Below, piece by piece: positions 15,991-24,230 of a stretch of 34,983 bases of DNA; position 1 is the stretch's first letter, and each line of letters starts with the position of its first letter. This DNA is from Deltaproteobacteria bacterium (lineage in GTDB: Bacteria; Desulfobacterota_B; Binatia; UBA9968). The stretch is taken from assembly GCA_005879255.1 (NCBI GenBank), contig VBKY01000097.1, positions 1 to 34,983 of the forward strand, given 5' to 3'. The notes beneath the pieces were generated by a model that worked only from the letters and a program-made list of their open reading frames with translations, was not told the origin of the DNA and ran no database searches. The translations under genes were made by a program, and so were the position numbers.

Positions 15991-17139
15991 ATGAAGCGCC
16001 AAACTTCAACGATGACCCGACGCGATTTTTTGCAGTTCGCCGGAGAGACCGCGGCCGTCTCAGCGGGAGTGTTACTAACGGGATGTGCGCAGACATCGAT
16101 GCAATCATCGACAAAACCTGGCGGCAGCAGTTTGCGCGCCATCGATATTCATCATCATTATTTTCCGCCAGAATTGATCGACGAGATCAAACAGCAGGGT
16201 AAAGCACTGGGCGGCATCGAGTATTTTCCACCGAAGCAAGCCAAAGATAACCCGTATCAAATTCAATTCCCCAAAGGCAGGCGGTTTGCTCCCGATCCAC
16301 GAATGGCAGAAGTGCCTAATCGCCTCGACGCCATGACCAAGGGTAATGTTGGAATTGCAATGGTTGAAGTGCACACCGCATCCGTGGGTTACGAGCTCGA
16401 CGGCGCCCGCGGCGAGACCTGGTCGAATATTTATAATGAAGCGATTATGAATTTGGTAAAGCGCCATCCCGACCGCTTTGCCGGTATTGCGACGGTACCG
16501 ATGCAAGATCCATCACGTGCTGCCAAAGTCCTGGAGCATGCCATGGTCAATCTGAAAATGTCCGGCGTGACGATCGCTTCCAACGTCGTTGGAAAGTATT
16601 TCGATAGCAAGGACTTCGATCCGTTCTGGAAGAAAGTGGAAGAGCTGGATGTGCTCATGATCATGCATCCGGAATGGGTCGCCGGGGCCGATAAAATGGA
16701 CCCTTTCAGCCTACGCAGCATTTGCGGTAATCCGGCGGACACGACTCTCTCGGTCGCGTACATGATGTACACCGGAGTCTTCGATCGCTTCCCCAATCTG
16801 AAACTGGCATTACTGCACGGCGGCGGTTACATTCCTTACCACTTGGGCCGCTTAGACCAAGGCAAAGCAGGCGCTTCTGGGTCTTCTGCCATCCCAGCCA
16901 AGTATCCGCCGAGCAAATATTTAAAAAATCTTTACTTCGACAACTTGGTTTATCGCGTCGAGACCGTCGAGTACTTGAAGCGCATGGTCGGCGCGGATCA
17001 CGTTATGGTCGGCACCGATTATCCATTCGACCTCGGTGACTGGATGGCCGCGAAAAAAATCCAGACGATGAACTGCACGGAAAGCGAGCGCGAAGCAATG
17101 ATGCATGGGAATGTGCGGAAGCTGCTGAGAATCGGGTAA
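15991..17139 (+). CDS. Tat-exported lipoprotein amidohydrolase (ACMSD-like, copy 2)
   Basis: A 382-residue tandem paralogue of the preceding gene, starting at ATG 15991 behind GGAGGAG. It keeps the Tat motif TRRDFLQ, the lipobox LLTGC (C32), DIHHHYFPPELIDEIKQQGK, LMIMHPEW, ALLHGGGYIPYHLG and VGTDYPFDLGDW. Differences from copy 1 concentrate between residues 70 and 115 (after GIEYFPPK) and in the loop after LGRLDQG, so the two probably differ in substrate. The gap to copy 1 is 41 nt. They are likely co-transcribed with the peptidase genes that follow on the same strand. Confidence 0.86.
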   Translation: MKRQTSTMTRRDFLQFAGETAAVSAGVLLTGCAQTSMQSSTKPGGSSLRAIDIHHHYFPPELIDEIKQQGKALGGIEYFPPKQAKDNPYQIQFPKGRRFAPDPRMAEVPNRLDAMTKGNVGIAMVEVHTASVGYELDGARGETWSNIYNEAIMNLVKRHPDRFAGIATVPMQDPSRAAKVLEHAMVNLKMSGVTIASNVVGKYFDSKDFDPFWKKVEELDVLMIMHPEWVAGADKMDPFSLRSICGNPADTTLSVAYMMYTGVFDRFPNLKLALLHGGGYIPYHLGRLDQGKAGASGSSAIPAKYPPSKYLKNLYFDNLVYRVETVEYLKRMVGADHVMVGTDYPFDLGDWMAAKKIQTMNCTESEREAMMHGNVRKLLRIG

Positions 17140-17175
17140 CGTCCGAATAATCCTCATTGGATCGGTCCGATATCA

Positions 17176-18951
17176 ATGTTGCGAGCGATTGAATATGGCG
17201 CGCGAGCGATCGTCGTGCTGTTCCTGCTCCATGCGGGAGCACACGCGCAGGATGCCCGTTCCGTTGAAGCCACGAAGACGCTGCACGAACTCTTCGCTGC
17301 CGAATGGGACTATAAAATGGAACAGCATCCCGCTTGGGCTTCTACTCTAGGAGATCGGCGTTGGAACGACCGTTGGAGCGATATCAGTCTAGAGGCGATA
17401 TTCAAACGGCATGATCACGATGCGGAGACATTGGCCAAACTAACAAAGATTGACCGCGCCGCGCTCGCGCCCGTGGATCAGCTGAACTTCGACCTCTTTA
17501 AGAGAAATTATGAAAACGAGATCGAGGGTTTTCAGTATCGATGGTATCTTCTGCCGCTCAATCAGCTTGACGGCGTACAGACGGTAAATAGGCTAGCCGA
17601 CGCGCTGCGTTTCGAAACTCTCAAAGACTACGACGACTGGCTAACGCGGCTAAGAGCGCTTCCCCGCCGCATAGATCAGACTGTCATGTTGATGCACGTG
17701 GGGATCAAGGAACGAATAATTCATCCGAAGATCGTTTTGCAGCGAGTTCCGGCCCAGATCGATCATCAAACAGTCAGCGATGCGAAAACGAGTCCCCTCT
17801 ACAAGCCCTTCACAAAATTTTCTTCGTCGATCACGGAAGCGGACCAAGCCCGTCTCGCTAAGGCCGCGGAAGAGACGATCGCTACTGCCGTAGTTCCAGC
17901 CTATCGTAAGTTAAAGGAATTCATCATCAGCGAGTATTTACCGGCGGCATGGGAACAAGTTGGATTATGGCAGCTTCCCAATGGCGCGGCGATGTACGCC
18001 TATTCCACACGCGACAACACAACCACCGATCTGACACCGCAGGAGATTCATGAGATCGGTTTAAAAGAGGTAAAGCGCATCCGCGCGGAGATGCAGGCTA
18101 TCATCGACAAATTGGGCTTTCGAGGTTCTTTCGCCGAGTTCGCGAAGTTTCTGCGCAGCGATCCGAAATTTTATTTCAACAGCGAGAACGAGTTGCTCGA
18201 CGCTTATCGAGCGTTGAGCCGGCGCATCGATCCGTTGCTCGTGAAAGTTTTTCGCAAGCTGCCGCGCATGCCGTACGGCATCGAGCCTGTGCCCGCAAAT
18301 ATCGCCCCTGACAGCCCAACTGGACTTTATCGCGGACCCGCTGCCGACGGCTCCCGCGCCGGCATAATCAATGTGAACACTTTCAAACCAGAGATCAGGC
18401 CGAAGTACGAAATGATGGCGCTGTCGCTGCACGAGGGAGTGCCCGGTCATCACCTGCAGATCGCCATCGCGATGGAGCAACAAGGCATCCCCAACTTTCG
18501 GCGCTATGGCGGCTACATGGCGTTTATGGAAGGCTGGGGCCTCTACGCAGAGTCGCTCGGCGATGAGATGGGTCTTTACGACGACCCCTATTCGAAGTTT
18601 GGACAGCTCATGTACGAGATCTGGCGCGCCAGCCGGTTAGTCGTCGACACCGGCATGCACTATTTACGCTGGGACAGGCATAAGGCCATCGACTTTATGA
18701 TGGAGAATACCGCGAGACAGGAAGTAGACGTGATCAATGAAATCGACCGCTACATCGTCTGGCCCGGTCAGGCACTCGCCTACAAGATCGGCCAGCTCAA
18801 GATCTCCGAGCTCAGAGCCAAAGCAAAACAAACTCTTGGCGACAAATTCGACATCCGTGATTTCCACGACGAGTTGCTCAAGGACGGCGCCCTGCCGTTG
18901 GACCAGTTGGAAGCGAAGATGAATGCCTGGATCGCCAGTCAGAAGAAATAG
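17176..18951 (+). CDS. Exported DUF885-family metallopeptidase-like protein
   Basis: A 591-residue protein with an N-terminal signal peptide ([16 protein letters not shown], cleavage before QDARS). The DUF885 signature is complete: [12 protein letters not shown], with H419, E420 and H425/H426. In this family the motif is thought to be a zinc site like that of gluzincins; a second Glu in [14 protein letters not shown] would be the third ligand. Substrates are not well known; a peptidase role is expected. The gene lies 36 nt after the amidohydrolase and just before a cytoplasmic S9 peptidase, so peptide use is a plausible theme. The ribosome binding site before ATG 17176 is weak. The length is normal for the family. 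Confidence 0.85.
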   Translation: MLRAIEYGARAIVVLFLLHAGAHAQDARSVEATKTLHELFAAEWDYKMEQHPAWASTLGDRRWNDRWSDISLEAIFKRHDHDAETLAKLTKIDRAALAPVDQLNFDLFKRNYENEIEGFQYRWYLLPLNQLDGVQTVNRLADALRFETLKDYDDWLTRLRALPRRIDQTVMLMHVGIKERIIHPKIVLQRVPAQIDHQTVSDAKTSPLYKPFTKFSSSITEADQARLAKAAEETIATAVVPAYRKLKEFIISEYLPAAWEQVGLWQLPNGAAMYAYSTRDNTTTDLTPQEIHEIGLKEVKRIRAEMQAIIDKLGFRGSFAEFAKFLRSDPKFYFNSENELLDAYRALSRRIDPLLVKVFRKLPRMPYGIEPVPANIAPDSPTGLYRGPAADGSRAGIINVNTFKPEIRPKYEMMALSLHEGVPGHHLQIAIAMEQQGIPNFRRYGGYMAFMEGWGLYAESLGDEMGLYDDPYSKFGQLMYEIWRASRLVVDTGMHYLRWDRHKAIDFMMENTARQEVDVINEIDRYIVWPGQALAYKIGQLKISELRAKAKQTLGDKFDIRDFHDELLKDGALPLDQLEAKMNAWIASQKK

Positions 18952-18983
18952 CGATAACTTGGAATTCTAGTTCGGTTAGGAAC

Positions 18984-20915
18984 ATGGTGGTAACTCCAAT
19001 CATCTCTCCATACGGCTCGTGGAAGTCGCCGATCACCGCTGAGCTGGTTGCTGGCGGCGAGGTCGGACTCGAACAAGTCAGACTCGACGGCGACGACATC
19101 TATTGGATCGAGCGCCGCGCTCACGAAGGCGGGAGAAAAGTGATCGTCCGCCGCTCGAGCGACGGGAGAGTGACCGATATCACGCCAGCAGGGTTCAATA
19201 CGCGGACGCGGGTGCACGAGTACGGCGGCGGCGATTACGCAGTTTCGGGTGGAGGAATCATCTTTTCAAATTTCACCGATCAGCGCCTCTATCTCCAAGA
19301 GCTCGGCTCTGAACCAAAGCCACTAACTCCGCAAGCTGCCCAGCGTTACGCCGACGGCCAATTCGATCGGAGTAGAAATTCTTTCTTCTGCGTGCGCGAG
19401 GATCATTCCGTGCCAGGCGAAGCAGTTAATTCCATCGTGCGCGTCGATCTCAACCGCAGCGACGGCGGTACAACCATCGTATCGGGGAACGATTTCTATT
19501 CATCGCCGCGCCTGAGTCCTGACGGCTCGCGGCTCGCATGGCTCACCTGGAATCATCCGAACATGCCCTGGGACGGCACGGAGCTCTGGGTCGGCAAGCT
19601 GAGCGAGGATGGCGGAGTGACCGAGAAAGAAAAAATCGCCGGTGGCGTCGATGAATCTATTTTCCAGCCGGAGTGGTCGCCTGATGGATTTCTCTATTTC
19701 GTTTCCGACCGAACTGGGTGGTGGAATCTCTACCGGTGGCAAGACAACCAAGTCGAGTCACTCTGCCCGATGGAAGCGGAGTTCGGCCAACCCCAGTGGG
19801 TTTTTGGCACCAGCCTCTACGGCTTTGTATCGGGAAAACGGATCATTTGTAGTTACAGCACAAACGGTCGTGATCACCTCGCCACGCTGGACACCGCGAT
19901 GAGAGCGCTCAACATGATCGAACTTCACTTCACTACGATCTCTCAAGTTCGCGTCGCCGGCGATTGCGTGGTTTTCATCGGCGCGTCTGCGACCGAGACA
20001 ACTTCGATTGTCTCATTGGATTTGGCAACGGACAAACTGGAAGTATTACGCCGAGCGCGAGAATCGGCCGTCGATGCGGGATACATCGCGCCGCCGCGAG
20101 CCATCGAGTTTCCCACCGAACGCGAATTGACCGCTCACGGATATTTCTACGCGCCGCGAAATCACGATTACTCCGCGCTAACGAATGAGAAGCCGCCGCT
20201 GATAGTCATGAGTCACGGTGGCCCGACCTCGTCAAGCTCGGCATCACTGAAATATTCGATCCAATACTGGACTAGCCGGGGTATCGCCGTTCTCGATGTG
20301 AATTACGGTGGCAGCTCCGGCTACGGCCGCGCGTATCGAGAACGGCTCAATGGCCAATGGGGCATCGTCGACGTCGACGATTGCGTCAACGGAGCGCGCT
20401 ATCTCGTTGAACGCGGCGAAGTGGACGGAAATCGCCTTGCGATCCGCGGCGGCAGCGCGGGTGGCTACACGACGCTCTGCGCACTGACGTTCCGCGACGC
20501 CTTCAAAGCCGGCGCAAGCCACTACGGCATCAGCGATTTGGAAGCCCTGGCCAAGGACACTCACAAATTCGAGTCGCGCTATCTCGACGGACTGATCGGC
20601 CCGTATCCGGAACGACGTGATCTCTATGTTGAACGATCGCCGATTCATTTCACCGATCGCTTGTCCTGTCCGATGATTATCTTCCAGGGCTTGGAAGACA
20701 AAGTAGTCCCGCCCAATCAAGCAGAGAAAATGGTCGAAGCCATTCGCGCCAAGGGACTTCCCGTAGCCTATCTCACTTTCGAAGGCGAGCAACACGGCTT
20801 TCGCAAGGCAGAAAACATCCGGCGCGTGCTTGAAGCGGAACTTTACTTCTATTCGAAAGTATTTGGATTCGAACTGGCCGATTCAGTGGAGCCGATCGAC
20901 ATCGCAAACCTATAG
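18984..20915 (+). CDS. S9-family serine peptidase (prolyl oligopeptidase / acylaminoacyl-peptidase type)
   Basis: A 643-residue protein with an N-terminal beta-propeller (repeated blades such as [19 protein letters not shown] and [20 protein letters not shown]) and a C-terminal alpha/beta-hydrolase domain from about residue 385. The catalytic triad can be read: S491 in [11 protein letters not shown]572 in [10 protein letters not shown] and H604 in [10 protein letters not shown]. There is no signal peptide, so it should act in the cytoplasm on short peptides, releasing dipeptides or acylated N-terminal residues. It begins 33 nt after the DUF885 gene, and a TAGGA sequence precedes ATG 18984. 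Related enzymes are about the same length. Confidence 0.9.
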   Translation: MVVTPIISPYGSWKSPITAELVAGGEVGLEQVRLDGDDIYWIERRAHEGGRKVIVRRSSDGRVTDITPAGFNTRTRVHEYGGGDYAVSGGGIIFSNFTDQRLYLQELGSEPKPLTPQAAQRYADGQFDRSRNSFFCVREDHSVPGEAVNSIVRVDLNRSDGGTTIVSGNDFYSSPRLSPDGSRLAWLTWNHPNMPWDGTELWVGKLSEDGGVTEKEKIAGGVDESIFQPEWSPDGFLYFVSDRTGWWNLYRWQDNQVESLCPMEAEFGQPQWVFGTSLYGFVSGKRIICSYSTNGRDHLATLDTAMRALNMIELHFTTISQVRVAGDCVVFIGASATETTSIVSLDLATDKLEVLRRARESAVDAGYIAPPRAIEFPTERELTAHGYFYAPRNHDYSALTNEKPPLIVMSHGGPTSSSSASLKYSIQYWTSRGIAVLDVNYGGSSGYGRAYRERLNGQWGIVDVDDCVNGARYLVERGEVDGNRLAIRGGSAGGYTTLCALTFRDAFKAGASHYGISDLEALAKDTHKFESRYLDGLIGPYPERRDLYVERSPIHFTDRLSCPMIIFQGLEDKVVPPNQAEKMVEAIRAKGLPVAYLTFEGEQHGFRKAENIRRVLEAELYFYSKVFGFELADSVEPIDIANL

Positions 20916-20984
20916 AGAAGAACGCTTCAGCAACACTGGACTGTCTCGGAGCTAATAACTCAACCCTGGTAAATAGAAATATCT

Positions 20985-21683
20985 ATGAAGTTTAAGGCGG
21001 TCATCTTCGATTTATTTGGAACGCTGGTAGACGACTTCGCGACATCGGTTGGCCAAACCTATACCGAGCTCGCCAAGGCTCTCCAGGTACCCATTGACCA
21101 ATTCATGCCGCTTTGGAGACAAACGACGAAGATGCGATCGGACGGAACCTTTCAAACTGTGGAAGCCAGCATCGAACATGTTTGTGGCATTATGGGTGTG
21201 CGAGTGGGACCCGAGCAAATGACGAAGGCAGTTGAAATTCGATTGCAACAGACAAGGCGGGCTCTCGAGCCAAAACCGGATGCAGTAGCGACAGTCGCGC
21301 GACTAAAAGACGAGGGCTACAAATTAGGATTGCTTAGCAATTGCTCAATCGAGATCCCGATTCTCTGGCCGCAAACAACCTTTGCTCACCTATTCGATTC
21401 AGCTATCTTCTCCAGCCGAGAACGCCTCAAAAAACCGGATCCGCGCATCTATCAGCTCGCATGCGAAGGCCTCGACGTAAAGCCCAAAGACTGCCTCTAC
21501 ATTGCCGACGGAGAAAACCACGAACTAGCCGCTGCTGCTAAGGTGGGGCTGCATTCCGTGCTGATTCGAAACTCGTCAAGAGACAACGGAAGTGAGTTAC
21601 TTCGAGAAGCGAGAGAATGGCAAGGTGCGGCAATCAGTTCGCTTCCTGAGGCGATAACGCTCCTGGGTATTAAAGACGAATGA
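20985..21683 (+). CDS. HAD-superfamily hydrolase (haloacid dehalogenase-like)
   Basis: A 232-residue HAD subclass IA protein. Motif I is VIFDLFGTLVDDF with nucleophile D9. The residue two places on is Phe rather than Asp, as in L-2-haloacid dehalogenases and unlike most phosphatases, so a dehalogenase-type or unassigned reaction should be considered. Motif II is GLLSNCS, motif III is in RERLKKPDPRIY and motif IV is YIADGENHE. The first four helices after motif I form the usual C1 cap. It is cytoplasmic and is the last gene of the plus-strand hydrolase block. No strong ribosome binding site is present before ATG 20985. The substrate is unknown. Confidence 0.82.
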   Translation: MKFKAVIFDLFGTLVDDFATSVGQTYTELAKALQVPIDQFMPLWRQTTKMRSDGTFQTVEASIEHVCGIMGVRVGPEQMTKAVEIRLQQTRRALEPKPDAVATVARLKDEGYKLGLLSNCSIEIPILWPQTTFAHLFDSAIFSSRERLKKPDPRIYQLACEGLDVKPKDCLYIADGENHELAAAAKVGLHSVLIRNSSRDNGSELLREAREWQGAAISSLPEAITLLGIKDE

Positions 21684-21940
21684 CGACGGCAGTTCTGCTA
21701 AGATAGGCGTCGCCACCCTACTGTTGTCGCGCAATTCTCGGCACTAAGTTAGCGCCCTTCGCCGTTTCAATAAAAAAGTAGCCTGTTTCCTTGCTGCCGC
21801 GTCGGCATATCGCGTTTCGGTGCTTTACGGACTCTCGCCACTTACCCGACTGAACTAGGCCAATCGTCGCCGTTAGAGTAACGCGACCAATCGGATTTTT
21901 GGAAAGCATCAATAAACGCAGGAATGAAAGACTCGACTCG

Positions 21941-22173
21941 CTACTGAGGAACGATCACACGCAGAACCTTAACCTGTGATGGATCACGCATCTGACGTAC
22001 GTTGTGAGCAAAATCGTAAAGCAAACATCATAGGCGACGGCGATTTGGCGGTACAACGTCCCATTATCGATGCTCTTCAGTTTTAGATCATTCACCGAAT
22101 CGACCTCGTGGTTGAGGTCTTCCAGAGCACCGGCGAGACATTCAGGCATGTTCTCGTCGAAAAGGATTTTCAC
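21941..22173 (-). pseudogene. DUF5615 PIN-like toxin, frameshifted near the C-terminus
   Basis: The frame starts at GTG 22173 with MKILFDENMPECLAGALEDL and the NHEVDSVNDLKLKSIDNGTL segment, typical of DUF5615 (a Mut7-C/PIN-like toxin family, first acidic residues D6 and E7). After AYDVCFT the frame changes: the expected TTDxDF motif is missing its first residues. A second frame then gives DFAHNVRQMRDPSQVKVLRV and IVPQ, ending at TAG (21941-21943). About ten bases appear deleted at the TTD motif, which carries catalytic residues. The gene overlaps the 3' end of the DUF433 antitoxin by 32 nt, the usual arrangement. The toxin is therefore probably dead. Confidence 0.75.
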
Positions 22174-22375
22174 TTGGCGCCAACAAGTCGGAATGAGCTA
22201 ATTCTTCCAACGTTCCACGAACCGCCTCTTCGGTGAGACTGGGATACTCCTTCACAATCTCATCGATCGACATTCCTGCGGCGAGCCACTCTAAAAGCAT
22301 AGCCACGCCGATGCGCGTATCCCGCACGCGGGGTGTGCCGCCAAGATGATCGGCATCTGCTACGATCCAGGCCAT
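22142..22375 (-). CDS. DUF433 antitoxin
   Basis: A 77-residue DUF433 protein, MAWIVADADHLGGTPRVRDT then RIGVAMLLEWLAAGMSIDEI and VKEYPSLTEEAVRGTLEELA. This is the small helix-turn-helix antitoxin that pairs with DUF5615 toxins. The start at ATG 22375 is preceded by GGAG at 7 nt; a TTG at 22390 is also in frame but not needed. The 3' end overlaps the toxin start by 32 nt. The antitoxin is intact although its toxin partner is frameshifted. It probably represses its own operon, as such antitoxins do. Confidence 0.82.
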   Translation of the reverse strand: MAWIVADADHLGGTPRVRDTRIGVAMLLEWLAAGMSIDEIVKEYPSLTEEAVRGTLEELAHSDLLAPSENPFRREHA

Positions 22376-22544
22376 AGTTTTCTCCGTCAACTGTATCTAT
22401 CTCTGTCGCTACCGATCTATTTCACGGCTTCAGTGCCTCGGGAATGAATCATCCACAGCGTTCAGAGAACATTTCGATACTTCGAGAATTCCCGAAACGT
22501 GGAAGCTCCCCCTCCCGGTGTTTTGAAAATCCGGTTAACGTTTT

Positions 22545-22614
22545 GAACGGAGCGGAGCGATTGAACGTTTGGAACGGACCGATCCCCATGATGAATGGAG
22601 CGCAGCGGTTGAAC
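22545..22614. repeat. Two copies of a 22-nt GAAC-flanked repeat
   Basis: The 22-nt segments at 22545-22566 and 22593-22614 match at all but about four positions. Each begins GAAC or GAAT, carries GGAGCG(G/C)AGCG in the middle and ends TTGAAC. Between them is a further TTTGGAACGGA. Units of this kind occur near gene ends in environmental genomes; no function is known to me. Confidence 0.5.
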
Positions 22615-22745
22615 TGCTTAAATTACTCATCGGTGGCAGTGGTGCATGATGTGCCAAACGTAACCAGGGACAAAATTGCGACTGGCGCGCGGCATCGCTG
22701 TCTCTGAGGGTACGCGTTTCCCAGAGCCACGTTCCAAATCTGACT

Positions 22746-22774
22746 TTGAACTTTTGAACCTTTGAACCTTGAAC
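22746..22774. repeat. TTGAAC heptad/octad tandem repeat (copy A)
   Basis: TTGAAC occurs four times at 22746, 22754, 22762 and 22769, with spacings of 8, 8 and 7 nt. A second array with the same unit and similar spacing lies at 26557-26592 in the same orientation. The two arrays bracket the toxin-antitoxin and transposase patch. Confidence 0.65.
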
Positions 22775-22897
22775 AGACGTAAGCCCGACGCCTATTTTGC
22801 AAACTTGTATCGCTGAATCAAAAATTGATTTCGTCCGCGTCGGACAAACGCGGTCGGCGGAGTATGAGTCGTGCTTGTACACTGTCCCCGGAATTGC

Positions 22898-23317
22898 CTA
22901 AAGCAGATCCCGGAACACCCGCGGAGTTACAATACGAATATTTTCATAGGACTTAAGAGACAGAAGATGTTTGTCTCCTGTTACCACGAACTGTGCAAGA
23001 CCTTCGACAGCGGCTTCGATGTACTTGTCATCATCGGGATCTTCGGCTACTGCATGAATGCGTATATTGCCGTCCACCGGTTGAGCGATGAGTTCGATCG
23101 ACGCAACCCACAGATCTAGATCCTCGTCCGAAGATTTGATGTACTTGCGAACTTTTGGATACGAGAGAGAGCGTCGTAGTTCGGCCAAAATAGCAGGGGA
23201 GACGATCAGCTCAAACGAATTCGCATCGAGCAAACTGGTCAAAATCTGCCCGGACGCGCCTTTGGGCTGGATTAGTGCGCTGATGATTACATTGGCATCA
23301 AGGACGGCTCGGAGCAC
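22898..23317 (-). CDS. PIN-domain toxin of a type II toxin-antitoxin module (COG1569-like)
   Basis: A 139-residue PIN-domain ribonuclease. Acidic active-site residues are readable: D8 in AVLDANVIISAL, the Glu in ILAELRRSL, the Asp cluster in EDPDDDKYIEAA and the Asp in VTGDKHLLSL. It starts 3 nt after the stop of the antitoxin gene, so the two are translated from one mRNA. PIN toxins of this type cleave RNA when their antitoxin is lost. The Pro-Lys-Gly loop after SALIQ and the SYPKVRKYI segment are typical of the putative-toxin PIN family. All catalytic positions are kept, so it is probably functional. Confidence 0.87.
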   Translation of the reverse strand: MLRAVLDANVIISALIQPKGASGQILTSLLDANSFELIVSPAILAELRRSLSYPKVRKYIKSSDEDLDLWVASIELIAQPVDGNIRIHAVAEDPDDDKYIEAAVEGLAQFVVTGDKHLLSLKSYENIRIVTPRVFRDLL

Positions 23318-23320
23318 AGT

Positions 23321-23593
23321 TTACCTGCGCCGAGCTTTGCGCGTGCGGTGCTTCGCTTCGTCCGCGACCCGTTCGGCTTCCGCCTCGGACGTTTTTCCTT
23401 GCTGGCGTTCGAGAACTTGCAGCAGGTGCATTCCTGCCGCCCGGCGCATCTGTTCGAGCCGTTCTACAGGTACGACGGCAGCAAGGGGTTTACCCTTGCG
23501 CTCGATAATAAATTGATCGTTCCGAAGCGCCACCCGATTCAGAATGTCGCCGAGTCGCTGGCGGACTTCCAAAGTCGAAATTTTCTCTGTCAT
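23321..23593 (-). CDS. Phd/YefM-type antitoxin
   Basis: A 90-residue protein beginning MTEKISTLEVRQRLGDILNR and continuing IIERKGKPLAAVVPVERLEQ, the Phd/YefM fold with its DNA-binding N-terminus. The C-terminal part (from GMHLLQVLERQQ to KHRTRKARRR) is charged and should wrap the toxin. The start at ATG 23593 has a strong GGAGGAGG upstream. The gene is the first of the two-gene operon and has a good promoter directly upstream, where it should autorepress. Confidence 0.87.
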   Translation of the reverse strand: MTEKISTLEVRQRLGDILNRVALRNDQFIIERKGKPLAAVVPVERLEQMRRAAGMHLLQVLERQQGKTSEAEAERVADEAKHRTRKARRR

Positions 23594-23625
23594 GTTCAGT
23601 CACCTCCTCCCTGATTGTAGCAAGT

Positions 23626-23654
23626 ATAATAGTTGTCCTAGTTGCCTATGTCAA
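23626..23654 (-). promoter_or_regulatory. Sigma70 promoter of the Phd/PIN operon
   Basis: On the minus strand, a perfect TTGACA (23649-23654) is followed after exactly 17 nt by TATTAT (23626-23631), then about 33 nt to the antitoxin ATG. The spacer contains the direct repeat CAACTA twice, nine nt apart, which may be part of the antitoxin's operator. Confidence 0.75.
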
Positions 23655-23725
23655 ATAAACCTCCTGATGACACGTGCAACGAGTTGTCGTGCACACGGGG
23701 GTCCTCGTTTTCATTGGGCAGCAAA

Positions 23726-23758
23726 CTGTCAACAAAAGACCTGACGTCTTTTGGACCC
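23726..23758. repeat. REP copy with a perfect hairpin around CTGAC
   Basis: AAAAGAC (23734-23740), CTGAC (23741-23745) and GTCTTTT (23746-23752) form a perfect 7-bp stem with a 5-nt loop, preceded by CTGTCAACA. The same lead-in, CTGTCAACAAAAGGCTTGAC, recurs at 33667-33685, and the CCTGAC core also occurs in the ends of the transposase unit at 25.6 kb. Confidence 0.65.
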
Positions 23759-23828
23759 CTAAACTTTGACTAAAAGATGAATGTGGTTGGACGTCCCCAG
23801 CAGAGCCGGTTTTGCCCGACTCCGCCTC

Positions 23829-23879
23829 CTCGCCCAGACGTCGGGGCGAGTTTACCCCGTGAGGGTGCTGAGCCCTCAC
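23829..23879. repeat. Two adjacent perfect hairpins
   Basis: CTCGCCC (23829-23835) pairs with GGGCGAG (23844-23850), and after eight bases GTGAGGG (23859-23865) pairs with CCCTCAC (23873-23879). The layout of two GC-rich hairpins back to back is typical of REP doublets. No T-run follows. The rest of 23655-24020 shows no gene. Confidence 0.55.
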
Positions 23880-24022
23880 GCAACAGTAACATCCTGGTAT
23901 TATGTTCTCCCTGTAGTAAAGTTGTCAGCTTTTTGATCCGCACGGTGCCTGTTCCGAACGCTTGGCTTAATGTGACACTCAGCAGTTTACGTTTGTTGGA
24001 TATCGAATGGGAAGTCTGGGCA

Positions 24023-24200
24023 GGTTTCCGGTAATGTTTGCCGGGCGAGACTCATACGTTCGCCCACCAAGCGTCCTGGCACCGACTATGCTTCTACCGT
24101 CGCTTAACGTTGATGCGATGACCTGAATACCCGACGTGGTCACCATGGGTATCGGCGAGCAAGTGGTGAAACCGGCAACGCGAGTTGTCGGTTTTTTTTT
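24023..24200 (+). ncRNA. Candidate structured leader (riboswitch-like attenuator) of the small membrane protein gene
   Basis: About 180 nt upstream of the membrane protein gene contain several perfect stems and end in an intrinsic terminator. Stems seen: GGGCGA (24043-24048) with TCGCCC (24060-24065); ATACCC (24127-24132) with GGGTAT (24147-24152); TCACCA (24140-24145) with TGGTGA (24164-24169), which competes with the previous one. TTGCCGG (24038-24044) is perfectly complementary to CCGGCAA (24172-24178), the 5' arm of the terminator, so an antiterminated form can be drawn. GGTTTC (24023-24028) can also pair with GAAACC (24168-24173). I could not match it to a riboswitch class I know (TPP, cobalamin, c-di-GMP, c-di-AMP, FMN, manganese and fluoride were compared from memory). 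Confidence 0.45.
24171..24200 (+). terminator. Intrinsic terminator in front of the small membrane protein gene
   Basis: ACCGGCAAC (24171-24179), loop GCGA, and GTTGTCGGT (24184-24192) form a 9-bp stem with one G-U pair, followed by nine T residues (24192-24200). It lies 30 nt before the ATG of a gene on the same strand. That position fits premature termination control rather than the end of an upstream gene, since no plus-strand gene precedes it nearby. Confidence 0.8.
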
Positions 24201-24230
24201 GGCCAAAACGGCACGGAAGGAGATTTCGCT

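Larger units (their letters stand above)
22376..22897. other. Gene-free segment with short repeats
   Basis: No convincing gene lies between the DUF433 start and the end of the PIN toxin. The segment holds the GAAC-rich repeats listed separately at 22545-22614 and 22746-22774. A small plus-strand frame (22444-22707) is built almost wholly from repeats and has no recognisable domain. Confidence 0.5.

Noticed and set aside
15515..16114. A 199-codon minus-strand open frame over both amidohydrolases
   Set aside because: It runs antisense across two genes with clear starts and motifs, and its own sequence shows no recognisable domain.
20244..20795. A 183-codon minus-strand open frame
   Set aside because: Antisense to the S9 peptidase catalytic domain, with a codon-bias shadow and no family features.
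21718..21912. A 64-codon minus-strand frame between the HAD gene and the DUF5615 locus
   Set aside because: No ribosome binding site, no recognised family and no partner. It could be a small gene but I cannot support it.
22545..22774. Possible CRISPR array from the repeated GAAC units
   Set aside because: Units are 6-22 nt, imperfect and without regular unique spacers; no cas genes are present.
23829..23879. Possible CRISPR-like repeat units
   Set aside because: Two different hairpins, with no repeated unit and spacer periodicity. They fit a REP doublet better.
24023..24200. Assignment of the leader to a named riboswitch class
   Set aside because: None of the conserved cores I know (TPP, cobalamin, FMN, c-di-GMP-I, c-di-AMP, Mn, fluoride, glycine, lysine) is visible, so it is left as an unclassified candidate.
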